Positions 1-8,405 are shown, counted from the stretch's first letter. The stretch: DNA of 64,000 bases from Paenibacillus allorhizosphaerae (GCF_910594985.1 NZ_CAJVCE010000020.1:1-64000), one strand, 5' to 3'. Numbers and translations: made by a program. Notes: generated by a model not told the origin, from the letters alone.

Positions 1-83
1 GGTCCGAAGACCCTCGCTCGACTTGCATGTATTAGGCACGCCGCCAGCGTTCGTCCTGAGCCAGGATCAAACTCTCCATTAAA
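1..83 (-). rRNA. rrs: 16S ribosomal RNA, 5' end (partial)
   Basis: The reverse complement reads AGAGTTTGATCCTGGCTCAG followed by the ACGAACGCTGGCGGCGTGCC stretch, the universal start of bacterial 16S rRNA. It continues with the CATGCAAGTCGAGCG element up to the window edge. Only the first 80 or so bases are present and the gene runs off the left side. The mature 5' end is estimated near position 83 by comparison with Bacillus 16S and is not exact. Confidence 0.98.
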
Positions 84-295
84 GTATCATTTTCGGACCG
101 AAGACCGAAATTGATACAAATTGCTCCCATCACCCGAAGGCGATGTTCGCTATAATGTAAGCTGATTAGCTCAAAATTTAAAACTGGCGAGAATTTTCAT
201 TCTCTAATTCACTCACTCGTTGTTCAGTTTTCAAAGGGCAATTCATTTCCTAGCACTCCGATCGGTTTAAGCAACCTCTCGAAAGCGACTTAAAC
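84..295 (-). other. 16S rRNA leader region
   Basis: Leader between the P2 promoter and the 16S gene. On the minus strand it holds a TTTGAAAACTGAACAACG element of the kind found before rRNA genes in Paenibacillus and Bacillus. It also holds an inverted repeat near 94-118 that probably belongs to the 16S processing stem. No coding capacity is seen. Confidence 0.6.
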
Positions 296-324
296 ATCAT
301 ATCACGTTTGCTCGAATCATGCAA
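296..324 (-). promoter_or_regulatory. rRNA operon promoter P2 (sigma-A)
   Basis: On the minus strand TTGCAT (319-324) is followed after exactly 17 bases by TATGAT (296-301). It is the promoter nearer to the 16S gene. With P1 it makes the tandem arrangement usual for Bacillus-type rRNA operons. Confidence 0.7.
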
Positions 325-391
325 GCATTTATTTTTCACTCGACATCTTCCGATGTGCTTCGTCATGCCTGCCGCAAAAGCGACAAGGAGT

Positions 392-420
392 AATATATCA
401 AATTCAAAACAGGATTGCAA
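392..420 (-). promoter_or_regulatory. rRNA operon promoter P1 (sigma-A)
   Basis: On the minus strand TTGCAA (415-420) is followed after 17 bases by TATATT (392-397). It lies about 95 bases upstream of P2. The stretch 421-518 up to the tsaD stop shows no gene. Confidence 0.65.
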
Positions 421-518
421 GCTTTTGCTATAAGGTATTTTCTTCCACCCATAAAAGGCGCCAAAAAGCTGCAATCTCAACGACCGTTCGCCGGTGAGAC
501 TGCAGCATACAAGACGTC

Positions 519-1595
519 TTAAACCGACCACGCCTCAAGCTTCAGCAGAGGCTCCGCCTTCATGTCGAACGGCGCGAACTGTCCGCGCCGATATTTCAAG
601 AACGCCGCAGCGGCGATCATCGCCGCGTTGTCGGTGCAAAGCGAAAGCGGCGGCGCCAGCAGCGGCACGCCCGCCTCCGCACAGCGCGCCTCGAGCCGCG
701 CGCGCAGCCCCTTGTTGGCGGCCACGCCGCCTGCGAGAAGCAACTGCTTCGCGCCGAAGGCTTCCACGGCGCGTAAAGACTTTTCCACCAGGACGTCGAT
801 GACCGAGTCCTGGAACCCGCGCGCCACCGCTGAAGGCTCGAGCGCGATGCCTTTCATGCCGGCTTGGTTCAGCACGGCCAGCACGGCCGACTTCAGCCCG
901 CTGAAGCTGAAGTCGTACGAATCCGGCTCGAGCCAAGCGCGCGGAAGCGTCACCGCTTCCGTCGCCTCGTGCGCGAGCCGATCAATATGCGGACCGCCGG
1001 GATACGGCAGCTTGAGCGCGCGCGCCACCTTGTCGTAGGCTTCGCCGGCGGCATCATCCCGGGTTTGTCCGATAATGCGGAACCGCCCTTCGGACTCGAC
1101 GAACACAAGCTCCGTATGTCCTCCGGACACGACGAGCGCCATCAAGGGGTACTTCAGCTGATGCACAAGCTGATTGGCATAAATATGCCCGGCGATATGG
1201 TGTACTCCGATCAAAGGCAGTTCCATAGCGCAGGCGAATGCCTTGGCCGCCACCATGCCGACAAGAAGAGAACCGACAAGCCCCGGCCCCTGCGTTACGG
1301 CGACGGCCGAAAGCTGGTCAGGACGGAGGCCGGCTTTCTCCAGTGCTTCCGCCAAAATCCATGTGATCGATTCCACATGTTTGCGGGAGGCGACTTCCGG
1401 CACAACACCGCCGAAGCGCTGATGCGTCTCGATCTGGCTCGACACGACATTGGCCAGAATCTCCTGCCCATCGCGCACGATCGAAACCGACGTTTCGTCG
1501 CAGCTCGTTTCAACTGCCAATATATATACCGGCCTTTCCCCGCCTGGGGACGGATGGCCGGAAACCGTTTGATCCTTCGTGCCTTGTTCGTTCAT
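519..1595 (-). CDS. tsaD: tRNA N6-adenosine threonylcarbamoyltransferase TsaD
   Basis: TsaD transfers the threonylcarbamoyl group of threonylcarbamoyl-AMP to A37 of tRNAs that read ANN codons, working with TsaB and TsaE. The 358-residue protein has the family's SCDETS start motif, the metal-binding HHIAGH motif and the ASNK-type C-terminal nucleotide-binding features (LAGGVAANKGLR). The start is placed at the ATG at 1595, which follows GCGAGG at good spacing; a TTG nine codons upstream has no ribosome binding site. It is the last gene of the thiL-tsaE-tsaB-rimI-tsaD cluster, separated from rimI by 260 bases, and has its own likely promoter at 1638-1666. The length is normal. Confidence 0.97.
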   Translation of the reverse strand: MNEQGTKDQTVSGHPSPGGERPVYILAVETSCDETSVSIVRDGQEILANVVSSQIETHQRFGGVVPEVASRKHVESITWILAEALEKAGLRPDQLSAVAVTQGPGLVGSLLVGMVAAKAFACAMELPLIGVHHIAGHIYANQLVHQLKYPLMALVVSGGHTELVFVESEGRFRIIGQTRDDAAGEAYDKVARALKLPYPGGPHIDRLAHEATEAVTLPRAWLEPDSYDFSFSGLKSAVLAVLNQAGMKGIALEPSAVARGFQDSVIDVLVEKSLRAVEAFGAKQLLLAGGVAANKGLRARLEARCAEAGVPLLAPPLSLCTDNAAMIAAAAFLKYRRGQFAPFDMKAEPLLKLEAWSV

Positions 1596-1637
1596 AACGT
1601 AAACCTCGCAATTGTATGGCAATGTTTTATTAAAACA

Positions 1638-1666
1638 ACTACAAATCTTGCAGTCCGAGTTGTCAA
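1638..1666 (-). promoter_or_regulatory. Probable sigma-A promoter of tsaD
   Basis: On the minus strand TTGACA (1661-1666) is followed after 17 bases by TGTAGT (1638-1643), a 4 of 6 match to the -10 consensus. It lies 43 bases upstream of the tsaD start, inside the only large gap of the operon, so tsaD may be partly uncoupled from rimI. Confidence 0.5.
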
Positions 1667-1855
1667 AGGTTCAATGCGAAAAACAACGGAGCCTTGCCGC
1701 AAGCATGCGACTGTAAAACGCGTACTCGGGTCCCCAAGTCCACCGTTCGGGCGCTAGAATTTCCCCCAAAGGTTAAAGAGATCCCCACGAAATCAAAAAA
1801 GCAGGCCTCAAGCCGCGCTTACTTGGCAGCTTACGCTATCAGCGCGCAGCTCTTT

Positions 1856-2359
1856 TTACTTTCCCCGCGCCGCCTTCGGCAAATCCGCCCACATGATAAG
1901 CGCATCCTCTTTATTATCCGTATAATACCCCCGGCGTACGCCAACGGAACGAAAACCCATCTTTTCGTACAGGCGCTGCGCAATCGTATTGGACGGGCGT
2001 ACTTCCAGCGTCATTCGGATCACGCCGTAAAAGCTCGCCGTCCGTTGCATTTCCCGGAGCAGACGCTCGCCCAGCTTGCGGCCGCGATACATTTCCCGTA
2101 TCGCAATATTGGTGACATGCGCCTCTTCCATGATCAGCCACATACCGCCGTATCCGGCGATTTCTCCGTCAATCTCTATCACGATGTAGCGTGCGAACTG
2201 ATTGTTGGTGAGCTCGTTCTGAAAAGCGCCGGCCGTCCAGGGGGTCGGGAACGCTTCCTGCTCGATCCGACAAATCGCCGGAATATCGTCCATCTGCATC
2301 GGCCGAAACTGCAGGAGCTGTTCCTCGATTGGCTCCCTGTCATATTTTTGCTGCTCCAT
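1856..2359 (-). CDS. rimI: Ribosomal-protein-alanine N-acetyltransferase RimI
   Basis: GNAT-fold acetyltransferase of 167 residues. RimI acetylates the N-terminal alanine of ribosomal protein S18. Visible features are the substrate loop EQEAFPTPWT near residue 30, the strand HVTNIAI, the acetyl-CoA loop RGRKLGERLL and the C-terminal NTIAQRLYEKMGF motif, all typical of RimI. The frame is open much further upstream into tsaB, but the ATG at 2359 is preceded by GGGAGGGG and lies 16 bases after the tsaB stop, so it is the natural start. It is translationally linked to tsaB and sits in the conserved t6A gene cluster, which supports the specific RimI call. Confidence 0.93.
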   Translation of the reverse strand: MEQQKYDREPIEEQLLQFRPMQMDDIPAICRIEQEAFPTPWTAGAFQNELTNNQFARYIVIEIDGEIAGYGGMWLIMEEAHVTNIAIREMYRGRKLGERLLREMQRTASFYGVIRMTLEVRPSNTIAQRLYEKMGFRSVGVRRGYYTDNKEDALIMWADLPKAARGK

Positions 2360-2375
2360 CCAGGGCCCCTCCCCC

Positions 2376-3236
2376 TTACGATTTGTTGGCAAGCAGCTTG
2401 GCCTCGGCTTCCGCAAGCTGCGTATAATTCGGAACAAGCCCGAAAACATCGTCCGTCTCCCCCCGCAACCAGCGGCGCCGGCCAAGCTCGGCCGTATATC
2501 TCGCGCGCAAGCCTTGCTCGAATACGTCAACCGGACCTTTCCATCCTTCGGCAAACAGTTCGATCGCCTCCCGGTGCAGCTCCGGCTCGCCCGCAAACAC
2601 GACCCGGTCCGGTGCGCTTTCAGCCGTTCGGTCCAGCAGTTCTTTTACCCATTCGGAAGAAAGCCGTATGCCGTCCGCTGCCATGCATGTCCAACCGGCT
2701 TGACATGCCTCGTATAAAGCGGTAAAGGCCTGCCCGCGGCGCGCGTCGATCAGCGGAATGACCCATACGGACTCTTGCAATGCGGAGTTTTGCCCCGAGA
2801 CGCCGTCCAGCGCGCGAAGCTTACCGCCCTGGGCTATTACCGTATCTTCCGAGGCGAGACCCTGATCCCCTTGTCCAGTCAAGATGTCCGCTCCGCCTAG
2901 AGCGATCGCTTCCAATGTCGATACGCCCATCAGCGCGAGCTTATGCGTCCACGCGAACGTTTTCGCTACCGTTACGCCGATGCGAACACCGGTATAAGAG
3001 CCCGGTCCGACGCCTACGGCGAAGGCCGCCAGCTCTTTCGGCCGCACCCCCGCTTCATTCATGAGCCGCTGCAGCGTCGGAATCAAATAAAGCGAGTGAT
3101 TCCTTTCGGCTTTGGAACTGATCTCGCCGACCAGTTTGTCGCCCAACGTCAGCGCCGCCGTCATTGAAGTGGTCGATGTATCGACAGACAGCATCCATTT
3201 TTGATCATCGTATTGCGCTTCTATTCCGTTCGTCAT
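2376..3236 (-). CDS. tsaB: tRNA threonylcarbamoyladenosine biosynthesis protein TsaB
   Basis: TsaB is the ASKHA-fold dimerisation partner of TsaD; it stabilises TsaD and is needed for t6A formation but is not catalytic. The 286-residue product shows the family's LSVDTST start, the ERNHSLYLIP segment and the GPGSYTGVRIG loop. Its ATG overlaps the end of tsaE by 4 bases (ATGA), and rimI follows after 16 bases, so tsaE, tsaB and rimI are tightly coupled. It is somewhat longer than many TsaB proteins because of a central insertion (about residues 118-150) and a longer C-terminus. Confidence 0.95.
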   Translation of the reverse strand: MTNGIEAQYDDQKWMLSVDTSTTSMTAALTLGDKLVGEISSKAERNHSLYLIPTLQRLMNEAGVRPKELAAFAVGVGPGSYTGVRIGVTVAKTFAWTHKLALMGVSTLEAIALGGADILTGQGDQGLASEDTVIAQGGKLRALDGVSGQNSALQESVWVIPLIDARRGQAFTALYEACQAGWTCMAADGIRLSSEWVKELLDRTAESAPDRVVFAGEPELHREAIELFAEGWKGPVDVFEQGLRARYTAELGRRRWLRGETDDVFGLVPNYTQLAEAEAKLLANKS

Positions 3237-3712
3237 AGCAAGTATCCGTTCTCCTTTAGTTCACGGCACCAGGCTTCGTATACTTCGCCTTTCGGCAGAA
3301 GTACGAACCGGCGGCCTTCTTCCCCAGTGTGCCCGATTTCGATCGCCAAATGATCGGGTGGGAGCAATTCCTCAATGAGCGAAGCCCATTCGATCAAAGT
3401 GATGCCTTCTCCGTAAAAATAATCGTCCAACCCAAGCTCATCCGCCTCTTCCTGCGACAACCGGTACACATCCATATGATAAAAGGGAAAACGTTCCCCT
3501 TCATATTCTTTAATAATCGTAAACGTGGGACTGTTGACCACCTCCGTCACGCCGATCGCACGTGCGACCGCTTGGGAGAAAGTCGTCTTGCCTGCCCCGA
3601 GCTCTCCGTCCAGCGTAATGACCGTACCTCGGATAAACAACGAGGCCAAGCGTTCCGCCAACATGGCGGTATCGCCCGTATTTTGCGATATGAATTCATA
3701 CGATGCCCGCAC
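3233..3712 (-). CDS. tsaE: tRNA threonylcarbamoyladenosine biosynthesis ATPase TsaE
   Basis: TsaE is a small P-loop ATPase that binds the TsaB-TsaD complex and resets it between rounds of t6A synthesis. The 159-residue product carries the Walker A loop GELGAGKTTF near residue 40, the switch-like NSPTFTIIKEYEG segment and the YHMDVYRL motif, with IEWASLIEELLP towards the C-terminus. The start is GTG at 3712; its first base overlaps the last base of the thiL stop, so translation is probably coupled. Length is normal. Confidence 0.95.
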   Translation of the reverse strand: MRASYEFISQNTGDTAMLAERLASLFIRGTVITLDGELGAGKTTFSQAVARAIGVTEVVNSPTFTIIKEYEGERFPFYHMDVYRLSQEEADELGLDDYFYGEGITLIEWASLIEELLPPDHLAIEIGHTGEEGRRFVLLPKGEVYEAWCRELKENGYLL

Positions 3713-4770
3713 TATACGCCGCCTTTCCCGTCCGCGCCGGAAAAATGATTGTAGCCATGTTTCGCAAGCGGCACGATATATCCGTTATTTTGCACCATTC
3801 TAACGCCTTGACCTTCCGCATGCACATAACCGATCACATGCAGCGCCAATCCGGCTTCCTTGAACTTCATCTGGAGTTCGATCGCATTGCCGGCAGGAAC
3901 CGTTCCGACCAATTGATAATCTTCGCCGCCGTATAAAATGTAATCCAGCGGATCCTTCCCTTGCGTCCGGGCAAATGCAGCGAGTTCGTCCGCTATCGGA
4001 ATCCGCTCCTCGATCAAATCGATACCGACGCCCGAGGCCTCGGCAATTTCCCACATCTCGCTCGCAAGTCCGTCGCTTACGTCGTTCAAAGCGCGGCACA
4101 CACCGGATCGCTGAAGCACTTGTCCCGCTTCAATCTGCGGTTCCGGCCGGCAATGGGCTTGAACGAGCGCTTCCGTCTGCTCCGGGAACACGGTCCATTC
4201 GCCGGAGGGCACGTTTTGCCCCAGCAAGAAATCGAGGCCTGCGGCCGAGCGGCCGAGATACCCCGTCGCGAACACGGCGTCGCCGGGTTGAGCCGTGGAG
4301 CGCAGCTTGGCTTTCCCTTGCTCCGTCTCCCCGATGACGGTAACCGTCAACGTAAGCTCGCCGAGTATAGCGGTGGTGTCCCCTCCGACAATGGCGATCC
4401 CGTAACGGCTCGCGCATTCGTAAAGTCCCTCGTATATCGCCTGCACCCGCTCCACGGCCGTCCCGCCGGGCATGCTGAGCGCGACCAGGGCGAACCGGGG
4501 GACGCCGCCCATTGCGGCAATATCGCTGACGGCCGATGCCATCGCCTTATAGCCGATATCCTCGTCACGCATCGTGACTTGTTTAAAATGAATATGTTCC
4601 GTCATCGTATCGCACGTCAATATTAGGTGGCTCCCAGGGGAAGCCTCAACGACCGCCGCGTCGTCGCCAATTCCCGTTATGACGCCAGCCGCCGTCACCA
4701 AAGTCGCCGATTGTTTGCCGCCGTTCAGCAGCCGAATCAGCGCAAATTCATCGATCGAGCTCAAATTCAT
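3712..4770 (-). CDS. thiL: Thiamine-monophosphate kinase ThiL
   Basis: ThiL phosphorylates thiamine monophosphate to the active cofactor thiamine diphosphate. The 352-residue product shows the AIR synthase-like fold signatures: ITGIGDDAAVV near residue 32, LILTCDTMTEHIHF, GYKAMASAVSDIAAMGG and VVGGDTT, then LNDVSDGLASE and LYGGEDYQL in the C-terminal half. The ATG at 4770 begins the usual SIDEFALIRLL start and has GGAGG only three bases away. A GTG at 4803 in the same frame lacks a clear site. It heads the t6A operon, a common arrangement in this group. Confidence 0.95.
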   Translation of the reverse strand: MNLSSIDEFALIRLLNGGKQSATLVTAAGVITGIGDDAAVVEASPGSHLILTCDTMTEHIHFKQVTMRDEDIGYKAMASAVSDIAAMGGVPRFALVALSMPGGTAVERVQAIYEGLYECASRYGIAIVGGDTTAILGELTLTVTVIGETEQGKAKLRSTAQPGDAVFATGYLGRSAAGLDFLLGQNVPSGEWTVFPEQTEALVQAHCRPEPQIEAGQVLQRSGVCRALNDVSDGLASEMWEIAEASGVGIDLIEERIPIADELAAFARTQGKDPLDYILYGGEDYQLVGTVPAGNAIELQMKFKEAGLALHVIGYVHAEGQGVRMVQNNGYIVPLAKHGYNHFSGADGKGGV

Positions 4771-4983
4771 CCGCCTCCGACACCACAATGCTGCAAGCCG
4801 CACGGCAATCCGCTATGGCCGAGTTGCAACTTTGACAATTATTATAGCCCTCCCGTCCTTCAGGAGCAACAAAAAAGCTTCCCGTAGCGCATGTCGGCCT
4901 GTCAAGTCCGCTCTGCACCCGGAAAGCTTTGTATTGTACACTCGGTTCCCGACGGTTTCAGAAAAGCCGAGCATCCGATTCCA

Positions 4984-5166
4984 TTACTGCACTTCCTGCA
5001 ATTGCTCCACCGAAACGACCTTCGTCTCGGCGGGCTGATGTTCCACATGAACCTTTGCCGTTGCTTGTTGCGTATCGACACTGTCGATCCAGACCGAAAC
5101 GCCGTTCAGTTCGACATTGATCTTATCTTGCGAGCTTAAAATTTGTTGCGCCCGAGACAGCTGCAT
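4984..5166 (-). CDS. sspH: H-type small acid-soluble spore protein
   Basis: This 60-residue protein matches the SspH family: it starts MQLSRAQQILSS, then VELNGVSVWIDSVD, then TAKVHVE and a short acidic tail. In B. subtilis SspH is a minor forespore protein made under sigma-F/sigma-G control. A strong GGAGGTGA site precedes the ATG, which lies only 3 bases after the stop of the upstream 66-residue gene, so the two are co-transcribed. A forespore-like promoter lies upstream of the pair (5423-5452). Confidence 0.85.
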   Translation of the reverse strand: MQLSRAQQILSSQDKINVELNGVSVWIDSVDTQQATAKVHVEHQPAETKVVSVEQLQEVQ

Positions 5167-5169
5167 TCT

Positions 5170-5370
5170 TCACTCACCTCCGTCAGTAACGGACTCCGGA
5201 TGATCCATCGTATCGGTCGTAGAATCATCAATTAGCCCGTTATGCATCGATACGGTGCCGCCGCCGAGTCCCTCATTGATCATCCGATCGATGTCCATAA
5301 AGTAGGAATCTCGTCCTTCATGAGCCGTGTCATTCGCATATTGGCCGCCTGACGTATTCGCCTCGCTCAC
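5170..5370 (-). CDS. Small protein of unknown function co-transcribed with sspH
   Basis: The 66-residue product is hydrophilic and acidic, has no membrane segment or signal peptide, and centres on an INEGLGGGTV motif. I do not recognise a named family. It has an AAGGGGGG-type ribosome binding site and ends 3 bases before sspH. The likely forespore promoter upstream suggests a spore-core protein. Synthesis in the forespore is inferred from context only. Confidence 0.65.
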   Translation of the reverse strand: MSEANTSGGQYANDTAHEGRDSYFMDIDRMINEGLGGGTVSMHNGLIDDSTTDTMDHPESVTDGGE

Positions 5371-5422
5371 TGTTTGTCCCCCCTTATGTTTCCTCTATTC
5401 AGCGAAAGCCGTTAACAGCTTG

Positions 5423-5452
5423 TAGCTTGTCCCAAAAAATATTCGTTCATGC
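5423..5452 (-). promoter_or_regulatory. Possible sigma-F/sigma-G promoter of the sspH pair
   Basis: On the minus strand GCATG (5448-5452) is followed after 15 bases by GGACAAGCTA (5423-5432). This fits the forespore consensus (GYWTA, 15 bases, GGNNANNNTW) at most positions. It lies about 50 bases upstream of the first gene of the sspH pair, as expected for a SASP gene. Confidence 0.45.
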
Positions 5453-5486
5453 ACGCCGCAGCTGTAATGAGACGAACGGATTATGC

Positions 5487-5515
5487 GTATACTGGTAAGA
5501 ATAGCTTTCATACCA
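5487..5515 (+). promoter_or_regulatory. Possible sigma-G promoter of the ku operon
   Basis: GTATA (5487-5491) is followed after 17 bases by CATACCA (5509-5515), which differs at one base from the sigma-G -10 consensus CATACTA. In B. subtilis the orthologous ykoV and ykoU genes are sigma-G dependent. The site lies about 70 bases before the ku start. The match is modest. Confidence 0.35.
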
Positions 5516-5584
5516 CCATAGTTCGCCTTCATTGAATATTAGGTTTGATAACTATGATTTAAGTTTGGATGGGAGGGTATCGAT

Positions 5585-6463
5585 ATGCATACCGTTTGGA
5601 AAGGCGCGATCAGCTTCGGGCTCGTGCACGTGCCTGTCAAAATGTTCTCCGCCACGGAGGACAAAGATATTTCGATGCGCATGATTCACAAGGAATGCAA
5701 TACGCCGCTTAATTTTGTACGCAAATGCCAGCATTGCGAGCGGGAAGTGGAATGGGCGGAAATTACGAAGGGGTATGAATACGCGCCGGGTTCTTTCGTG
5801 CTGTTCGAAAAGGATGAGCTGGAGCAATTGAACGGTGAAGTGAATAAGGAAATTAAAATTTTGGACTTTGTCAACTTATCGGATATCGACCCGATTTATT
5901 TTCAGAAGACATATTACTTGTCCCCGGGCGACACAGGAGCAAACGCCTATAACTTGCTGATGGAAGCGATGAAACAGACCGGGAAGATCGGAATCGCCAA
6001 AGTGTCCATCCGTTCGAAAAGCAGTCTGGCGGCCATTCGGATCATTGATCGCTGCATTGTAATGGAAACGATCTTTTACCCAGATGAAATTCGCTCGGTG
6101 GAGCAAGTGCCGAATTTGCCGGAGCAGAGCAATGTGAACGATAAAGAACTGGACATGGCCAAAATGCTGATTGCCCAGTTAACCACTCCGTTCGAGCCGG
6201 AAAAATATAAAGACGATTACCGTGTGGCCTTGGAAACTGCCATTCAACAAAAAGTAGCAGGAGAAGAAATCCGCGTCGCTCCGGAACAGCAAAAAACAAA
6301 TGTGATCGACCTGATGGCGGCGCTGCAAGCCAGCCTGGAAGCCGTCAAGCCCGTTACCGCCGATCCGACTCCCGCGCCCGCAGCGGAGGGTGAGAAGACC
6401 AAAACGGCCAAGAGCGCCAAAGGAAAAGGTAAAACGAAAGTGAAGGACTCTGTAGGTTCATGA
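5585..6463 (+). CDS. ku: Non-homologous end-joining protein Ku
   Basis: Ku binds as a homodimeric ring to double-strand DNA ends and recruits LigD for end joining. The 292-residue product begins with the typical HTVWKGAISFGLVHVPVKMF stretch, has the CNTPLNFVRKCQHCEREVEW region and the core beta-barrel, and ends in a Lys/Ala-rich tail (about residues 250-292) of the kind that binds DNA. GGGAGGG precedes the ATG. Its stop overlaps the start of the ligase gene by 4 bases. With the two downstream genes it forms a complete bacterial NHEJ operon, probably used to repair spore DNA during germination. Confidence 0.95.
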   Translation: MHTVWKGAISFGLVHVPVKMFSATEDKDISMRMIHKECNTPLNFVRKCQHCEREVEWAEITKGYEYAPGSFVLFEKDELEQLNGEVNKEIKILDFVNLSDIDPIYFQKTYYLSPGDTGANAYNLLMEAMKQTGKIGIAKVSIRSKSSLAAIRIIDRCIVMETIFYPDEIRSVEQVPNLPEQSNVNDKELDMAKMLIAQLTTPFEPEKYKDDYRVALETAIQQKVAGEEIRVAPEQQKTNVIDLMAALQASLEAVKPVTADPTPAPAAEGEKTKTAKSAKGKGKTKVKDSVGS

Positions 6464-7413
6464 CGGGGCTTATTCCCATTACGGATACGGGGACCCTCAT
6501 TCTGCCGAATATGCCGATGGCCCCCATCTCGAACCCCCAATTGCCCGCCGGGCCCGATTGGGGGTTTCAGCTCAAATGGGACGGCGTCCGTATGTTGTCC
6601 CGGATCGAGCACGGGCGCATCCGCTTATATTCCAGACATATGGACGATAAGACGGCATTGTACCCGGAAGCCGTGGAGCTGCTGAAACGGCATGCGGCCC
6701 AACTTCCTTCGCTGCTTCTGGATGGGGAAGCAGTCATGTTCGATCTTGCCAAGCAGAAGCCGGACTTCTCCCAAGTGCTTCAGCGGGAGCGAACCCGCAG
6801 CGCTTCGGCGAACATTCGCGGCGCGGAGACGAGTCATTTCATCTACGTGCTGTTCGACCTGCTTGGCTATAATGGCGAGGATTACCGTACCCGTCCCTTT
6901 GCCGAGCGGCACGAGAAACTTCGCGAGCTGTTCCCGGTTAAGCATCCCCAGCTGTTCGTAACCGACTTGTTCAGCGACGGCCCTTCCTTGTGGCAGTGGG
7001 TGGAGGAGAGCGGCTGGGAGGGGGTCGTCAGCAAGCGTCTGTCGAGCCCTTACCGGGAAGGAAAGCAGCATAAAGACTGGTACAAGAAGAAAACGGCGCA
7101 AATTCACGAGGTTCGGTTTGTCGGACTCATTATCCGCGAAGGACGCGTGGCAAGCCTTATTATGGAAAAAGACAAGGTGCTGTTCGGCCGCGTATCTCTT
7201 GGGCTCAACGAGTCCTCCAAAGCGGCGCTGCTCGCTTACGGCAAGCAGTATGAACGGGAATCGCCGTTATGGAATAAATCGTACCTGCCGGCCGAGTTGA
7301 AGCGTGAAAAAATCATGTGGCTGTCCGTTCCGCTGACCGGAACCGTTACCGGGCTGGAAGTGACCGCCGCGGGCCAGCTGCGGCATCCGAAGCTGGTGAA
7401 CATCCGCGTGTAG
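6460..7413 (+). CDS. ligD: ATP-dependent DNA ligase, stand-alone LigD ligase module
   Basis: This 317-residue protein is an ATP-dependent ligase for NHEJ. Motif I, LKWDGVR, places the adenylated lysine at residue 39. Further landmarks are LLDGEAVMFD (motif III), FVLFDLLGYNG-like IYVLFDLLGYNG, EGVVSKRLSSPYREG (motif IV) and DWYKKKTAQ (motif V), followed by an OB-fold domain. The start overlaps the ku stop (ATGA). The polymerase and phosphoesterase modules of classical fused LigD are absent from this chain; the polymerase is the next gene and no phosphoesterase module is visible in the window. Confidence 0.93.
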   Translation: MTGLIPITDTGTLILPNMPMAPISNPQLPAGPDWGFQLKWDGVRMLSRIEHGRIRLYSRHMDDKTALYPEAVELLKRHAAQLPSLLLDGEAVMFDLAKQKPDFSQVLQRERTRSASANIRGAETSHFIYVLFDLLGYNGEDYRTRPFAERHEKLRELFPVKHPQLFVTDLFSDGPSLWQWVEESGWEGVVSKRLSSPYREGKQHKDWYKKKTAQIHEVRFVGLIIREGRVASLIMEKDKVLFGRVSLGLNESSKAALLAYGKQYERESPLWNKSYLPAELKREKIMWLSVPLTGTVTGLEVTAAGQLRHPKLVNIRV

Positions 7414-7429
7414 GAGGACTGAACATAGC

Positions 7430-8344
7430 ATGCCAGCGCAGACAGGATCAAAGCATAAGCGGGTAAAAGGATCGATCGTCATCGAAGGGCAGGAGATCGC
7501 CGTCTCCAACCCGGAGAAGCTGCTGTGGCCCGAAAAGCGAATTACGAAAGCGATGTACTTGCAGAAGCTGGTCGCGCTGTCGCCTTATTTGCTTACCTAC
7601 TGCCGCAACCGTTACTTGACGACGATTCGGTTTCCGAACGGATGGAGCGAAAAGTCGTTTTATCAAAAAAACGCGCCGGAGCCGATACCTCCATTCGTCA
7701 AAACCGCACAGCTGGAAGGCATTAACTACGTGCATCTGGACTCGCTTCCGACGCTGCTGTGGCTCGGCAATTTGGCGAGCCTCGAATTCCACCCTTCCTT
7801 CCATTATATTGAAGAAACGCTGCCGGCGGAGTGGCTGATCGATATTGATCCGAGCGTCGACCCGGAGCCGCGAATCATGCAGGCTGCGGAGATCATAGGC
7901 GAAATTCTAGATAAAATGAATATTCGCTCCGTTCCGAAAACATCGGGAGCTACCGGGGTACAAATTTATGTGCCGATTGATCGCGAGCGCAAGTATACGT
8001 TCGAGCAGCTGCGACGCATCGGCCAATTTGTCGCCTCCTTCGCGGTGCAAAAGCATCCGAAGCTGTTCACCGTCGAACGGCTCAAAAAAGACAGGGGCAC
8101 GCTGATTTATATCGACTACCTGCAGCACTGGTACGGAAAGACGCTGTCCGCTCCGTACACGCCGCGTGCCCGGGAAGACGCTTCCGTCTCGACGCCTCTC
8201 ACATGGCAGGAAGTCGCCATGCGGCCGGACCCGAGAGACTTCCATCTGCTCAACATCGAGCAGCGGCTTCAGCAGCGAGGGGATTTAATCGCGCAACTGC
8301 CCCCGCAAAACCTGGATCAAGTGCTGTCTTTCATTCCGAAGTAA
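7430..8344 (+). CDS. LigD-type primase-polymerase for NHEJ
   Basis: The 304-residue product is an archaeo-eukaryotic-primase-type polymerase that fills gaps and extends ends in NHEJ. It shows SNPEKLLWPEKRITKAMY near residue 30, then TTIRFPNGW, LASLEFHPSF, the catalytic acidic motif LIDIDPS and the SGATGVQIYVPI segment, all typical of the LigD polymerase domain. GGAGG precedes the ATG and the gap to the ligase gene is 16 bases. In B. subtilis LigD ligase and polymerase are one chain (LigD/YkoU); here they are two. Confidence 0.93.
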   Translation: MPAQTGSKHKRVKGSIVIEGQEIAVSNPEKLLWPEKRITKAMYLQKLVALSPYLLTYCRNRYLTTIRFPNGWSEKSFYQKNAPEPIPPFVKTAQLEGINYVHLDSLPTLLWLGNLASLEFHPSFHYIEETLPAEWLIDIDPSVDPEPRIMQAAEIIGEILDKMNIRSVPKTSGATGVQIYVPIDRERKYTFEQLRRIGQFVASFAVQKHPKLFTVERLKKDRGTLIYIDYLQHWYGKTLSAPYTPRAREDASVSTPLTWQEVAMRPDPRDFHLLNIEQRLQQRGDLIAQLPPQNLDQVLSFIPK

Positions 8345-8367
8345 AGCAAAGCTAAGGGCTAAAAAAT

Positions 8368-8405
8368 ACGCCGGCTAACGAACGTACCCGTTAAGCCGGC
8401 GTTTT
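8368..8405. terminator. Bidirectional terminator between the NHEJ operon and cls
   Basis: A GC-rich inverted repeat (arms ACGCCGGCTAACG and CGTTAAGCCGGCGT with one bulged base) is flanked by an A-run on the left and a T-run on the right. It can end transcripts from both sides. Confidence 0.75.
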
